Positions 8,757 through 15,813 of a stretch of DNA of 18,991 nucleotides are shown piece by piece. Source of the stretch: an uncultured Caulobacteraceae bacterium (lineage in GTDB: Bacteria > Pseudomonadota > Alphaproteobacteria > Caulobacterales > TH1-2); NCBI GenBank assembly GCA_937967425.1, contig CALBST010000201.1, positions 1 through 18,991 on the forward strand, written 5' to 3'. The notes below the pieces were generated by a model. The model was given only the letters and a program-made list of their open reading frames with translations. It had not been told where the DNA came from and did not search any database. Every line of letters starts with the position of its first letter. Position 1 is the stretch's first letter. The translations under genes were made by a program, and so were the position numbers.

Positions 8757-9728
8757 TTACTCCGCGGCTTTGGCGGTCGGCTGTTGTTTGCCGGCTTTGC
8801 GCTTGCCTTTCGAGGCGCTTTCGTCGGCGGCACGTTCGCTCAGTTCTATGGTCTCGCTATCGCCCTGCACGGCAGCGCGCTTGTGCATCAGCACGGAAAG
8901 CAACGTTGCGATCGTCGCCTTCAGCTGGCGGCGATCGACGACCATGTCGACCATGCCCTTGTCCAAGAGATACTCGGATCGCTGGAACCCTTCCGGCAAT
9001 TTCTGGCGAATGGTCTGCTCGATAACGCGCGGGCCGGCGAAGCCAATGAGGGCGCCCGGCTCGGCGATGTGCACGTCGCCAAGCATGGCGTAGCTTGCGG
9101 TCACGCCGCCCGTGGTCGGATCGGCGAGGACGACAATGTAGGGAAGGCCCGCTTCACGCAGCATCTGAATCGCCAGCGTCGTGCGCGGCATCTGCATCAG
9201 CGAGAGAATGCCTTCCTGCATCCGCGCGCCGCCCGACGATGTCACCACGATCATCGCCGCCTTGCGGCGCACAGCGGCCTCCGCCGCCGCGATGAAGGCT
9301 TCGCCCGCGGCCATGCCGAGCGAGCCGCCCATGAATTCGAAATCCTGCACCAGCACGACAGCGTGCGCGCCGCCGATGCGGCCGTAGCCCGCCGCCATGC
9401 AGTCGTCGCGCTGCACTTTCGCGCGCGCCGACTTCAGCCGGTCAGCGTACTTCTTGTCGTCCTTGAACTTCAGCGGATCGTTTTCGACCTTCGGCAGAGG
9501 GATCGTCTGCCACGTTTGTTCGTCGAACATGATCCTGAAGCGGGCGTCCGGCCCGATGCGCATGTGGAAGCCTGACGGCGTCACCCAATCGGCTTGCTCA
9601 AGCTCGGCGCGATAGATCAGATCGCCCGAAAGCGGATCCTTGATCCAGAGATTGTCGGGCGTCTCGCGCGCGTCTTCTGGCTTCTTTTTCGACAAGCCGG
9701 GCCGCGCGAAATTCGACAGCCAGTTCAT
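8757..9728 (-). CDS. accD: Acetyl-CoA carboxylase carboxyltransferase subunit beta (AccD), zinc ribbon lost
   Basis: A 323-aa beta subunit of the acetyl-CoA carboxylase carboxyltransferase, which with AccA moves the carboxyl group from biotin-BCCP to acetyl-CoA to give malonyl-CoA. The crotonase-fold core is well conserved: [39 protein letters not shown], and [18 protein letters not shown]. The N-terminal zinc ribbon is altered. Aligned by spacing to E. coli Cys27/30/46/49, the residues here are Asp31, Ser34, Thr50 and about Gly53, within an otherwise conserved stretch ([13 protein letters not shown]). The Lys-rich tail after residue 300 looks disordered. The ATG at 9728 overlaps the trpA TGA by 4 nt (ATGA), so it is coupled to trpA. 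I recall a similarly degenerate ribbon in Caulobacter AccD but could not verify that here. Confidence 0.96.
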   Translation of the reverse strand: MNWLSNFARPGLSKKKPEDARETPDNLWIKDPLSGDLIYRAELEQADWVTPSGFHMRIGPDARFRIMFDEQTWQTIPLPKVENDPLKFKDDKKYADRLKSARAKVQRDDCMAAGYGRIGGAHAVVLVQDFEFMGGSLGMAAGEAFIAAAEAAVRRKAAMIVVTSSGGARMQEGILSLMQMPRTTLAIQMLREAGLPYIVVLADPTTGGVTASYAMLGDVHIAEPGALIGFAGPRVIEQTIRQKLPEGFQRSEYLLDKGMVDMVVDRRQLKATIATLLSVLMHKRAAVQGDSETIELSERAADESASKGKRKAGKQQPTAKAAE

Positions 9729-10552
9729 GCGGGTGTTCCTTCAAGTTCACGCGCTGAGCGCACAGCTTCGCTCAATTGAGCGACCTTGCGCAAGACGCGT
9801 TCAACTGCTTGGGGCGCTGGCCCGGCGGCAATTTCGTCCACAAAAGCGGAGCCGACGACGACGGCGTCCGCGTTTACTGCAATGGCGCGAGCCGCTTCCG
9901 GCTCACGCACCCCAAAACCGACGGCGATGGGGAGGGTGGTCGCGCGCTTCAGCCTTTCCACCGCCGCACGCACATCAGCCGAGGTGGCCGCATTCGCGCC
10001 TGTGACCCCAGCCACCGAGACATAGTACAGAAAACCTGACGCCCCTTCGAGCACCTTGGTTAACCGCTGGTCATCTGTAGTGGGCGTTGCAAGGCGAATG
10101 ATGGAGAGACCGCTGGCGTCGAACGCAGCGCGGAGAGGCGCGTCTTCCTCCGGCGGCAGGTCAACGATGATCGCGCCGTCGGCGCCGGACGTCGCCATCT
10201 TTTGCGCCGACGCCTCATAGCCCATGCTTTCGATTGGATTGGCGTAGCCCATGAGAATGAGCGGCGTGTCCGCGTTCGTCTCGCGAAAGCGGCGCGCGAG
10301 GTCGAGCGTTTGCTTCAGCGAACCGCCGGCTCTCAATGCGCGCAGTGCGGCTTTCTGAATACTCGGCCCGTCCGCCATCGGATCGGTGAACGGAAAGCCA
10401 AGTTCGATGACATCCGCGCCGGCGCCTGGAAGTCCGCGCAAAATCTCGAAACATGTTTCGTGGTCCGGGTCAGACGCCATCACATACGCGACAAGGCCCG
10501 CGCGGCCTTCGCGTTTCAGTGCGGCAAAGCGGGAGGCGAGGCGAATGCTCAA
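9725..10552 (-). CDS. trpA: Tryptophan synthase alpha chain (TrpA)
   Basis: The alpha subunit of tryptophan synthase, which cleaves indole-3-glycerol phosphate to indole and glyceraldehyde-3-phosphate and channels indole to TrpB. It is 275 aa, normal for the family. Catalytic Glu50 (DVIELGFPF) and Asp61 (DPMADGP) match E. coli Glu49 and Asp60; phosphate-loop glycines lie further on ([17 protein letters not shown]). The first in-frame ATG lies inside the conserved core, so the start must be upstream: TTG at 10552 gives an N-terminus aligned to the family and overlaps the stop of the upstream gene (TTGA). A GAGG sits about 10 nt before it. Unusually, trpB is not the direct neighbour: a small secreted protein gene lies between them. 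The stop overlaps the accD start. Confidence 0.95.
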   Translation of the reverse strand: MSIRLASRFAALKREGRAGLVAYVMASDPDHETCFEILRGLPGAGADVIELGFPFTDPMADGPSIQKAALRALRAGGSLKQTLDLARRFRETNADTPLILMGYANPIESMGYEASAQKMATSGADGAIIVDLPPEEDAPLRAAFDASGLSIIRLATPTTDDQRLTKVLEGASGFLYYVSVAGVTGANAATSADVRAAVERLKRATTLPIAVGFGVREPEAARAIAVNADAVVVGSAFVDEIAAGPAPQAVERVLRKVAQLSEAVRSARELEGTPA

Positions 10553-10998
10553 CCGGGCTGCGCCTCGTTGCAGCGTGGCGTGCGGTCGAGTGCGAACCAG
10601 AGCACCGTCACCTGCGAGTTCTCTTCGCTCGGCGGATAGTCGCTCGGGAAGATGTTCAGCACGCGGCGGCAATTGTTTTCATCGGTGCGGACGGCTGTCA
10701 TGCCGCCGGGCACATAGGAGCCCTGATGCCAACCGGCTGCGCCGAGCTGGCCGATGTATTGCGAGCTGATCTGGGGGCCGATGATGCGCGGCATCGTCAC
10801 GCACGCGATCTCGAATCGAGCTGTGTCGGTGATGGTCGAAGGATAGTGGCAATCCTCCGGCACGATCGAGCCGTCGACGATTTCGAGGTTGAGCGAGTCC
10901 GGTAGCAGCCGTTCAGGCGCTGCGGCTTCTTGCGCGAGCGTCGGCGTTACGAACGCGGCGGCCAAACAAAGCGCAGCGATGGTCCTGGTGAGTTTCAA
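10549..10998 (-). CDS. Small secreted four-cysteine protein of unknown function inside the trp operon
   Basis: I do not recognise this 149-aa protein. It starts with a good Sec signal peptide: basic KLTR, a hydrophobic core of about residues 6-17, and TPTLA before a likely cleavage between Ala22 and Gln23. There is no lipobox. The mature part of about 127 aa has four cysteines (Cys50, Cys66, Cys110, Cys143), enough for two disulfides in the periplasm, several Pro/Gly-rich turns, and no membrane segment. The start is TTG at 10998, set by an excellent AGGAG 7 nt upstream inside the trpB end, and the TTG overlaps the trpB TGA. Its own TGA overlaps the trpA TTG in the same way. The gene is therefore embedded between trpB and trpA and probably translated with them. 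Nothing visible says it acts in tryptophan synthesis, and a secreted product could not join the cytosolic TrpAB complex. Confidence 0.8.
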   Translation of the reverse strand: MKLTRTIAALCLAAAFVTPTLAQEAAAPERLLPDSLNLEIVDGSIVPEDCHYPSTITDTARFEIACVTMPRIIGPQISSQYIGQLGAAGWHQGSYVPGGMTAVRTDENNCRRVLNIFPSDYPPSEENSQVTVLWFALDRTPRCNEAQPG

Positions 10999-12209
10999 AG
11001 CTTCACTCCTAGCGCATCAGCGACAGTGAACACGTCCTTATCCCCGCGCCCGCAGAGGTTCATGACAAGCAAGCCATCCCTGCCGATCTCGCGCGCCACA
11101 TCTCCAACACGCGCGAGCGCATGCGATGGTTCCAAAGCGGGCAGAATACCCTCTAGGCGCGCACACAATTTGAACGCTTCCAGCGCCTCGTCGTCGGTGG
11201 CGCTGAGATATTGGGCGCGGCCGATATCGGCCAAGTAAGAATGTTCCGGGCCGACGCCCGGATAGTCGAGGCCGGCGCTGATCGAGTGGCCTTCGAGAAT
11301 TTGGCCGTCTTCGTTCTGCAGCAGATAGGTGCGGTTGCCGTGCAGCACGCCGGGCCGCCCACCACTGATTGCGGCGCTATGCTCGAAGCGATCGTCGATG
11401 CCGCGGCCCGCCGCTTCGACGCCGATCAAGCGCACGCTCTCGTCTGCAATGAACGGATGAAACAGCCCGATCGCGTTGGAGCCGCCGCCGATGCAGGCCA
11501 TGACGGCGTCCGGCAGACGGCCTTCGCGCTCCAAAATTTGCGCCCGCGCTTCGCGCCCGATCACGCTCTGAAAATCGCGCACCATTTCAGGATAGGGGTG
11601 CGGGCCGGCCGCCGTGCCGATGCAATAGAACGTGTCTGCGACATTGGTGACCCAATCGCGCAGCGCTTCGTTCATCGCGTCTTTCAGCGTCGCCGCACCG
11701 CTCGTCACGGGCCGCACTTCAGCGCCGAGCAGCTTCATGCGGAACACGTTCGGCTTCTGCCGCTCAATATCGGTGGCGCCCATGAAAACGACGCACGGCA
11801 AGCCCAAGCGCGCACACACGGTCGCCGTCGCGACACCGTGTTGGCCTGCACCAGTTTCGGCGATGATCCGCGTCTTGCCCATGCGCAACGCGAGCAGCAC
11901 TTGGCCAAGGCAATTGTTGATCTTGTGCGCGCCGGTGTGATTGAGCTCGTCGCGCTTGAAGTAGATTTTGGCGCCGCCGTGATGTTCAGTTAGGCGCTCG
12001 GCGAAGTACAAAGGCGAGGGCCGGCCCACATAATGGGTCCAGAAATCCGCCATCGTCGCCGCGAATGCGGGGTCGGACTGGGCCGCGCGGTAGGCGCGCT
12101 CAAGATCGAGCACCAGCGGCATCAGAGTCTCGGCCACGAACCGGCCGCCGTATTGGCCAAACCGGCCCTCGGCGTCGGGTAGCTCTTGCCAGTTGCGGCG
12201 CGCGTCCAT
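10995..12209 (-). CDS. trpB: Tryptophan synthase beta chain (TrpB)
   Basis: The PLP-dependent beta subunit, which condenses indole with serine to give tryptophan. It is 404 aa, a normal length. The PLP lysine is Lys96 in [10 protein letters not shown], the catalytic Glu118 lies in AETGAGQHG, and the phosphate-binding loop is GGGSN at 241-245. The N-terminal [12 protein letters not shown] is typical of TrpB1. The ATG at 12209 comes 10 nt after the trpF stop; no strong ribosome-binding site is visible, so translation may depend on coupling to trpF. Its 3' end carries the ribosome-binding site of the following secreted-protein gene and overlaps it by 4 nt. Confidence 0.98.
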   Translation of the reverse strand: MDARRNWQELPDAEGRFGQYGGRFVAETLMPLVLDLERAYRAAQSDPAFAATMADFWTHYVGRPSPLYFAERLTEHHGGAKIYFKRDELNHTGAHKINNCLGQVLLALRMGKTRIIAETGAGQHGVATATVCARLGLPCVVFMGATDIERQKPNVFRMKLLGAEVRPVTSGAATLKDAMNEALRDWVTNVADTFYCIGTAAGPHPYPEMVRDFQSVIGREARAQILEREGRLPDAVMACIGGGSNAIGLFHPFIADESVRLIGVEAAGRGIDDRFEHSAAISGGRPGVLHGNRTYLLQNEDGQILEGHSISAGLDYPGVGPEHSYLADIGRAQYLSATDDEALEAFKLCARLEGILPALEPSHALARVGDVAREIGRDGLLVMNLCGRGDKDVFTVADALGVKL

Positions 12210-12219
12210 GGGCGAGGGT

Positions 12220-12858
12220 TTATACTTCCGCAGCCGCCAAGAATTGGGCGATCAGGAGGGGGTCCTTTAGTCCCGGAGCCTTTTCCACGCCAGAGGAGAC
12301 ATCCACAAGGTCCGCCCCGGATACCTGAATCGCTTCTTTGACGTTGCTGGGGTTCAGCCCCCCGGCCAGGAACCACGGCCGCCCGAGCTGGGCGCCAGCC
12401 ATGACCTGCCAGTCGAAAGCCAGCGCATTGCCGCCTGGGAGGCCGTCCTGGCCCTTGGGCACTTGGGCGTCGAACAGGAAGTAATCCACGACCGGATAGA
12501 AGGGCGGCAGCGTCTGGAAATCCTCGCGTGTCGCGATGCCGACGGCCTTGATGATCCCGCGGCGGGCAAAGCGCCTGGCCTCGGCGACCCGCCCTAAGTT
12601 CTCTTGGCCGTGCAATTGGATCCAGTCGGGCTGTGCTGCGCGGACGGCTGCCTTCAAGTGCTCATCGTCGGCGTTCACGGTGACCAGCACCGTTTCTATC
12701 CGCCCGCGCGCCCGCTCGGCTAACGCCGCGAGCTTGTCGACGGTCAGGAAGCGCGGGCTCCGCGGATAGGTGACGAACCCAACGAACCGCGCGCCGCCCT
12801 CAATGGCGGCATCGAGCGCTTCGACAGTCGTAATCCCGCAAATTTTCGCGTCGACCAT
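12220..12858 (-). CDS. trpF: Phosphoribosylanthranilate isomerase (TrpF)
   Basis: A 212-aa (beta/alpha)8 enzyme that isomerises N-(5'-phosphoribosyl)anthranilate to CdRP in tryptophan synthesis. KICGIT carries the general-base Cys7, and the general acid is Asp130 in YFLFDAQ. Other family marks are the SPR turn at 34-36, IQLHGQE at 80-86, [11 protein letters not shown] from 163, and VDVSSGVE at 185-192. The ATG at 12858 gives the usual MVDAKICG start; a longer open frame upstream is discarded. A GGGAG ribosome-binding site lies in the last codons of the upstream tetR gene, and the two genes are separated by a single base. The order trpF-trpB-trpA is common in proteobacteria; here trpF is led by a regulator gene. 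Confidence 0.97.
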   Translation of the reverse strand: MVDAKICGITTVEALDAAIEGGARFVGFVTYPRSPRFLTVDKLAALAERARGRIETVLVTVNADDEHLKAAVRAAQPDWIQLHGQENLGRVAEARRFARRGIIKAVGIATREDFQTLPPFYPVVDYFLFDAQVPKGQDGLPGGNALAFDWQVMAGAQLGRPWFLAGGLNPSNVKEAIQVSGADLVDVSSGVEKAPGLKDPLLIAQFLAAAEV

Positions 12859-12859
12859 C

Positions 12860-13474
12860 TCATTCTCCCGCGAACAACAGTTTGAGGTAACGCCGATACT
12901 GCTCGGATTGCCGCTGCAGCCACGTCGCATCCTCCATTGCCTTGGCCATGACGAAGCCGCCTTCGATGGTCGTGACGATCATCTCTGCGAGCTGCCTTGC
13001 GCTCACCCTTTCGCGCGGCTTCCGAGCAGCGATCAGCGCCGCCAGCTTCTTTTCGTAGAGCTTTTGCCAAGCCTTCAGGCGTTCACGAATGTACGCGTGC
13101 ACGTCCTCACCGAACTGGCGGCTCTCATAAGTGTACGAGGCGAACACACAACCGGGAAAAGGCCCGCCCAGCCCGTCGAGATAGCGTTCGAATGACTTGA
13201 GGAAGTGGATCACACGCTCGTACGGGTCATCGGTGGCGGCGTCGGCCTCTTTCGACCAGCGTTCGAACAGCGCGAAATCCGTCTCCGCATAGGCCTCCAC
13301 GACGGCGCGAGCCAAATCGGCCTTGCTCTTGAAGTGATGAAAGAAGGCGCCCTTGGTCAGTCCCGTTGCGGCCAGGACGTCATCGACCGTGGCGCCTGCA
13401 TAGCCCTTCGACAAGATCAAGGCCTCCGCCGCGGCGACGATCCTTGCCCTTGTATTCTCGCCCTTTTCGGCCAC
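12860..13474 (-). CDS. TetR/AcrR-family transcriptional repressor
   Basis: A 204-aa one-component regulator. The N-terminal helix-turn-helix is clear at about residues 10-56 (RARIVAAAEALI, the recognition stretch VDDVLAATGLTKGAFFHHF, then KADL). The C-terminal ligand domain is all-helical with one notable Cys in PFPGCVFAS; the ligand cannot be read from sequence. The start is GTG at 13474, chosen because GGAG lies 7 nt before it; the frame stays open to 13540 but those residues do not resemble TetR. It is divergent from osmC across a region with three related inverted repeats, so it probably represses osmC and itself. It is followed after 1 nt by trpF, so read-through from its promoter would reach the trp genes. 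A ligand that is an electrophile or oxidant is a guess from the osmC link only. Confidence 0.9.
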   Translation of the reverse strand: MAEKGENTRARIVAAAEALILSKGYAGATVDDVLAATGLTKGAFFHHFKSKADLARAVVEAYAETDFALFERWSKEADAATDDPYERVIHFLKSFERYLDGLGGPFPGCVFASYTYESRQFGEDVHAYIRERLKAWQKLYEKKLAALIAARKPRERVSARQLAEMIVTTIEGGFVMAKAMEDATWLQRQSEQYRRYLKLLFAGE

Positions 13475-13489
13475 GGCCTCTCTCCAAAA

Positions 13490-13505
13490 CAGACCGGTAG
13501 GTATG
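13490..13505. promoter_or_regulatory. Operator-like inverted repeat 1 (tetR side)
   Basis: CAGACC-N4-GGTATG, 16 bp, one mismatch from a perfect CAGACC/GGTCTG palindrome. It lies 16 bp upstream of the tetR GTG, so it would cover the tetR promoter -10 or leader region. It shares the pattern of the repeats at 13538 and 13574, which supports autoregulation by the TetR protein. Confidence 0.55.
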
Positions 13506-13533
13506 ATTTTCCAGCGGCGCGCGCAAGTCGCCC

Positions 13534-13561
13534 TTGACATACCAACTGGTTGGTTTTATCG
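13534..13561 (+). promoter_or_regulatory. Candidate osmC promoter
   Basis: A perfect -35 TTGACA at 13534-13539 is followed after 16 nt by TTATCG (13556-13561), or after 17 nt by TATCGG. Operator-like repeat 2 fills the spacer, as expected for a promoter blocked directly by a repressor. The predicted start of transcription would be near 13568, about 40 nt before the osmC ATG. Confidence 0.6.
13538..13553. promoter_or_regulatory. Operator-like inverted repeat 2 (inside the osmC promoter)
   Basis: CATACC-N4-GGTTGG, the weakest of the three copies. It can also be read as the slightly shifted palindrome ACCAAC-TG-GTTGGT at 13541-13554. It sits between the -35 and -10 of the osmC promoter candidate, where a bound TetR dimer would exclude RNA polymerase. 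Confidence 0.5.
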
Positions 13562-13571
13562 GATCGGGTGA

Positions 13572-13591
13572 AACAGACCAAGTGGTCTGTT
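13572..13591. promoter_or_regulatory. Operator-like inverted repeat 3 (osmC leader)
   Basis: A perfect palindrome with 9-bp arms, AACAGACCA-AG-TGGTCTGTT. Its core CAGACC-N4-GGTCTG (13574-13589) is the best copy of the motif. It lies just after the predicted transcription start and 6 nt before the osmC ribosome-binding site, a classic repressor position. The ACC-N4-GGT layout is common for TetR-family operators. Confidence 0.7.
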
Positions 13592-13610
13592 CAAAAAAAG
13601 GAGATATCGC

Positions 13611-14183
13611 ATGCAAGACGTAGTGAATGGTGTGAGCCGCCCCGGCCTGTTCGCGGCAATCGACGCAATGACAAAGGACGCCGCGCTCGCCCAGTTCAAT
13701 TTCCGTATTGAGAACGAGTGGCTGAACGGCGGCCTCAACCGCTCCACGGTGCGTGATTTCAGCGGCGTAGGGCAGGTGATCGCTCACCGCGCGCCTTTCG
13801 AACTCTATAATGACGAGCCGCCAGTGCTGCTGTCGGACGATAAGGGCCCCAACCCCGTCGAGAATCTGTTGCACGCACTCGCCGGCTGCCTAGTCACGAC
13901 GATGGTCTACCACGCCGCAGCGCGCGGCATGAAGATTGACGCCGTCCGCACCCGCTTTGACGGCGATCTCGACCTGCGCGGCCTGCTTGGCATCACCAAA
14001 TCATGTCGTAACGGCTATCGCGACATTCGCGTCGTCTTCGATATCGAGGGCGATCTGTCACTGGAGCAGAAGCGCGAGCTGATGGCGATGGGGCCGGAAT
14101 TTTCGCCGGTCTATGACGTCGTCAGCAACGGGACGCGTGTGCATTGTTCGCTACGGGAGGATGCGGCCGCACGTGCCGCTTAA
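13611..14183 (+). CDS. OsmC-family protein (peroxide/thiol stress type)
   Basis: A 190-aa OsmC/Ohr-fold protein; characterised members reduce organic or inorganic peroxides through a reactive cysteine. The reactive Cys93 lies in the typical helix HALAGCLVTTMVYH. The position of the second redox Cys of classical OsmC/Ohr is Ser165 (EFSPVYDVVSN), so disulfide-cycle chemistry would need another thiol; Cys132 and Cys179 exist but outside the usual motif. I recall SPVYD as common in this longer subfamily, so it is probably not a defect. The first 30 or so residues are an extension before the OsmC fold. The ATG has an ideal AAGGAG at 13598-13603, 7 nt upstream. It is divergent from a TetR gene and preceded by two repressor-like palindromes, so induction by a stress ligand is likely. 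The exact substrate is unknown. Confidence 0.88.
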   Translation: MQDVVNGVSRPGLFAAIDAMTKDAALAQFNFRIENEWLNGGLNRSTVRDFSGVGQVIAHRAPFELYNDEPPVLLSDDKGPNPVENLLHALAGCLVTTMVYHAAARGMKIDAVRTRFDGDLDLRGLLGITKSCRNGYRDIRVVFDIEGDLSLEQKRELMAMGPEFSPVYDVVSNGTRVHCSLREDAAARAA

Positions 14184-14192
14184 TCCGCATAG

Positions 14193-14223
14193 GTGGCGGC
14201 ACGGTGCGCGCCCGTGCCGTCAC
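14193..14223. terminator. Strong hairpin between convergent osmC and mscL
   Basis: A 12-bp stem with one G-T wobble (GTGGCGGCACGG at 14193-14204 pairing with 14212-14223) and a 7-nt loop fills the 46-nt gap between the osmC and mscL stops. There is no T tract on either side, so it is not a textbook intrinsic terminator, but its position and stability fit a bidirectional terminator or a 3'-end stabiliser. Confidence 0.6.
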
Positions 14224-14229
14224 ACGCGT

Positions 14230-14649
14230 CTACTTCTTCAGCAGATCGCGAATTTCCGTGAGCAGCTTGATGTCCGCAGGCGTCTCAGCGACGGGCGCGG
14301 GCTTGGCCTCTTCCTTGCGCTTCATCGCGTTCATCGCCTTGATCACCAGAAACAGCACCCAGGCGATGATGCCGAATTTGATCACGGCGGTTATGAACTT
14401 GCCGTACGCGAACACCGCGCCCTGCTCGCGCGCGGCGTCGAGCGTGGTAGCGGTAACAGCTTCGGAAAGCGGCAGGAAGTAATTTGAGAAATCCAAGCCG
14501 CCGGTGACGGCGCCGATCAGCGGCATGATCAGATCGTCGACGAGCGAGGATACGATTGTGCCGAATGCCGCGCCAATGACGACGCCTACGGCGAGATCGA
14601 CCACGTTGCCCTTCAGAGCGAATTCACGGAACTCTTGCAGCATCGACAT
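14230..14649 (-). CDS. mscL: Large-conductance mechanosensitive channel MscL
   Basis: A 139-aa inner-membrane channel that forms a pentamer and opens under membrane tension to release solutes after hypo-osmotic shock. The N-terminal amphipathic helix and TM1 match the family closely: [21 protein letters not shown], then IGAAFG and [10 protein letters not shown] to about residue 46. A periplasmic loop containing FSNYF follows, then TM2 at about 84-104 ([18 protein letters not shown]), and a charged cytoplasmic helix ending IRDLLKK. The start is ATG at 14649, with GAGG 6 nt upstream; an ATG two codons later is the only close alternative. The frame stays open further upstream but without MscL character. 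It converges on osmC and diverges from the membrane/TPR gene, and has no operon partner here. Confidence 0.97.
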   Translation of the reverse strand: MSMLQEFREFALKGNVVDLAVGVVIGAAFGTIVSSLVDDLIMPLIGAVTGGLDFSNYFLPLSEAVTATTLDAAREQGAVFAYGKFITAVIKFGIIAWVLFLVIKAMNAMKRKEEAKPAPVAETPADIKLLTEIRDLLKK

Positions 14650-14673
14650 GAGGGTCCTCAGCTTCGGCGCGAT

Positions 14674-14699
14674 GGAACCGGTGCGTGGCACGCTTCGTC
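14674..14699 (+). promoter_or_regulatory. EcfG-like (general stress sigma factor) promoter candidate
   Basis: GGAAC at 14674-14678, 17 nt, then CGTC at 14696-14699, against the alphaproteobacterial EcfG consensus GGAAC-N16/17-CGTT (one mismatch). It lies in the 126-bp mscL/membrane-protein divergent gap and points toward the membrane/TPR gene. The same gap holds the short palindrome GTCAA-CA-TTGAC (14707-14718), giving a TTGAC -35-like box on both strands, and two GACTC (GANTC) sites at 14716 and 14761. I see no clear -10 for these TTGAC boxes. Confidence 0.35.
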
Positions 14700-14775
14700 G
14701 CGTCGCGTCAACATTGACTCACTCGGCTTGCATTTGAGAACTAATGACCTGAGCGAGGCTGACTCGGGGGCGATC

Positions 14776-15807
14776 TTGAAGCTGGGAACTTTGTGGCGTG
14801 TGGTCTGGCCAGAGCGCGGACCGCTCTTCGCCGTTGTTGGCGGCATCGTTTCGCTAGCGGGCGATTTCGCCAGCTTCCTCGGCAACATCGCGTCGCCGAC
14901 CATTCTGGTTTGGCCGGCGGTGGGCCTTGCGGGGCTGCTCTCCTGGTTCTGCTTCGGGCGCATTGGCGCTGTGGCGGCGGATGCGCCGGACGAGGCGCGC
15001 GAAGCCGCCGTTCAATGCCGCGAATGCGACGCTTTCCGCGTCATGCTCTTCGCGAGCGTTGGCGTCGTGCTGTTGCTGCTGGCCGGGCAGGGCACAACAG
15101 CGACGGAGCGCATCGGCACGCAACTCGGTTTGATCCAGCAGGATGTCGCCGTAATCCGCGAAGACACCACCGCCATCCGCGATGTCACCTCATCGTCAGA
15201 ACTCGTGCGCAATCCGCGCTCGGCGGCGGACTTCTTCCGCAACGCCTGGATCCACAACATGGTCCGGCGAGACAATGATGCGGCCTGGCAATCGATCCAG
15301 GAACTCTATCGCCGCCATGTGCCGAATAAGCTCGACGCGGCTGAGCTTTACTTCAATACCGGCCGCCTGCATCTGACGCGCGATCAATTGTTGGCGCAAA
15401 TGATTGAAGTCGGCCGCTCGCGGCGGGATGCTGCGATGCTGGTGATCGCAGCGCGAAACTTGGAGTCCAATCAAGAGGCGATCGCGCTCTACGACGAGGC
15501 GCGCGCAATCGATCCAGATATGCCGTTCGCCTATTGGGACGTGGCGCGGGTGCAGTTCATGCAAATCACCAATGGTGCAACGTCGCGAGATAACCTTGCC
15601 TCTGCGCAAGCGGCCGTCGCCGGGCATGAGCGCTTCTTGGAAGTGGCCTCGCGCAAACCGGTTGCGAGCTACTTCTACTTGCCACAGCACCAAGCGGACT
15701 TTGAGTCACTCGCGCGGAGCCAACTCGAGTCCTTCCGTTCGAATGCGCAAACTTGGGAGCGCATTGTTCAACAGCAGGACGAAATGGAAGCCCGCCGCCG
15801 GCGCTAG
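14776..15807 (+). CDS. Unrecognised inner-membrane protein with TPR-like C-terminal domain
   Basis: I do not recognise the family. From the chosen TTG the product is 343 aa. Three hydrophobic segments lie at about 15-36, 42-63 and 87-105. A CxxC pair (Cys81, Cys84) sits just before the third. Next comes a short probable coiled coil at about 112-138 (GLIQQDVAVIREDTTAIRDV) with a repeating hydrophobic/D-T pattern, then a soluble helical domain to the end. Residues 232-262 fit a TPR unit (AIALYDEARAIDP, then AYWDVARVQ), and the tail is Arg/Glu-rich. The start is uncertain: no ATG is suitable; TTG 14776 has a GGGGG run about 5 nt upstream, and TTG at 14728 or 14734 are alternatives adding up to 16 residues. 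It converges on the histidine kinase with only 6 nt between stops. A scaffolding or sensing role is possible but not shown. Confidence 0.75.
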   Translation: MKLGTLWRVVWPERGPLFAVVGGIVSLAGDFASFLGNIASPTILVWPAVGLAGLLSWFCFGRIGAVAADAPDEAREAAVQCRECDAFRVMLFASVGVVLLLLAGQGTTATERIGTQLGLIQQDVAVIREDTTAIRDVTSSSELVRNPRSAADFFRNAWIHNMVRRDNDAAWQSIQELYRRHVPNKLDAAELYFNTGRLHLTRDQLLAQMIEVGRSRRDAAMLVIAARNLESNQEAIALYDEARAIDPDMPFAYWDVARVQFMQITNGATSRDNLASAQAAVAGHERFLEVASRKPVASYFYLPQHQADFESLARSQLESFRSNAQTWERIVQQQDEMEARRRR

Positions 15808-15813
15808 GAAGGC

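Noticed and set aside
8741..8833. N-terminal extension of FolC into accD
   Set aside because: The extra 31 residues are low-complexity Lys/Pro/Ala read from the accD 3' end in another frame; the GTG at 8740 gives the expected FolC N-terminus.
10553..10672. N-terminal extension of TrpA to 10672
   Set aside because: It would lie wholly inside the secreted-protein gene and add 40 residues not seen in TrpA; the TTG at 10552 aligns with the family.
13611..14183. Missing second redox cysteine in the OsmC-family protein as a sign of a broken gene
   Set aside because: The frame is intact with an ideal ribosome-binding site, and the SPVYD variant appears typical of this longer subfamily, so it is treated as a family trait.
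14635..14775. Upstream extension of the membrane/TPR frame to 14635
   Set aside because: It would overlap the mscL start and promoter, has no ribosome-binding site, and its Arg/His-rich residues do not look like a membrane-protein N-terminus.
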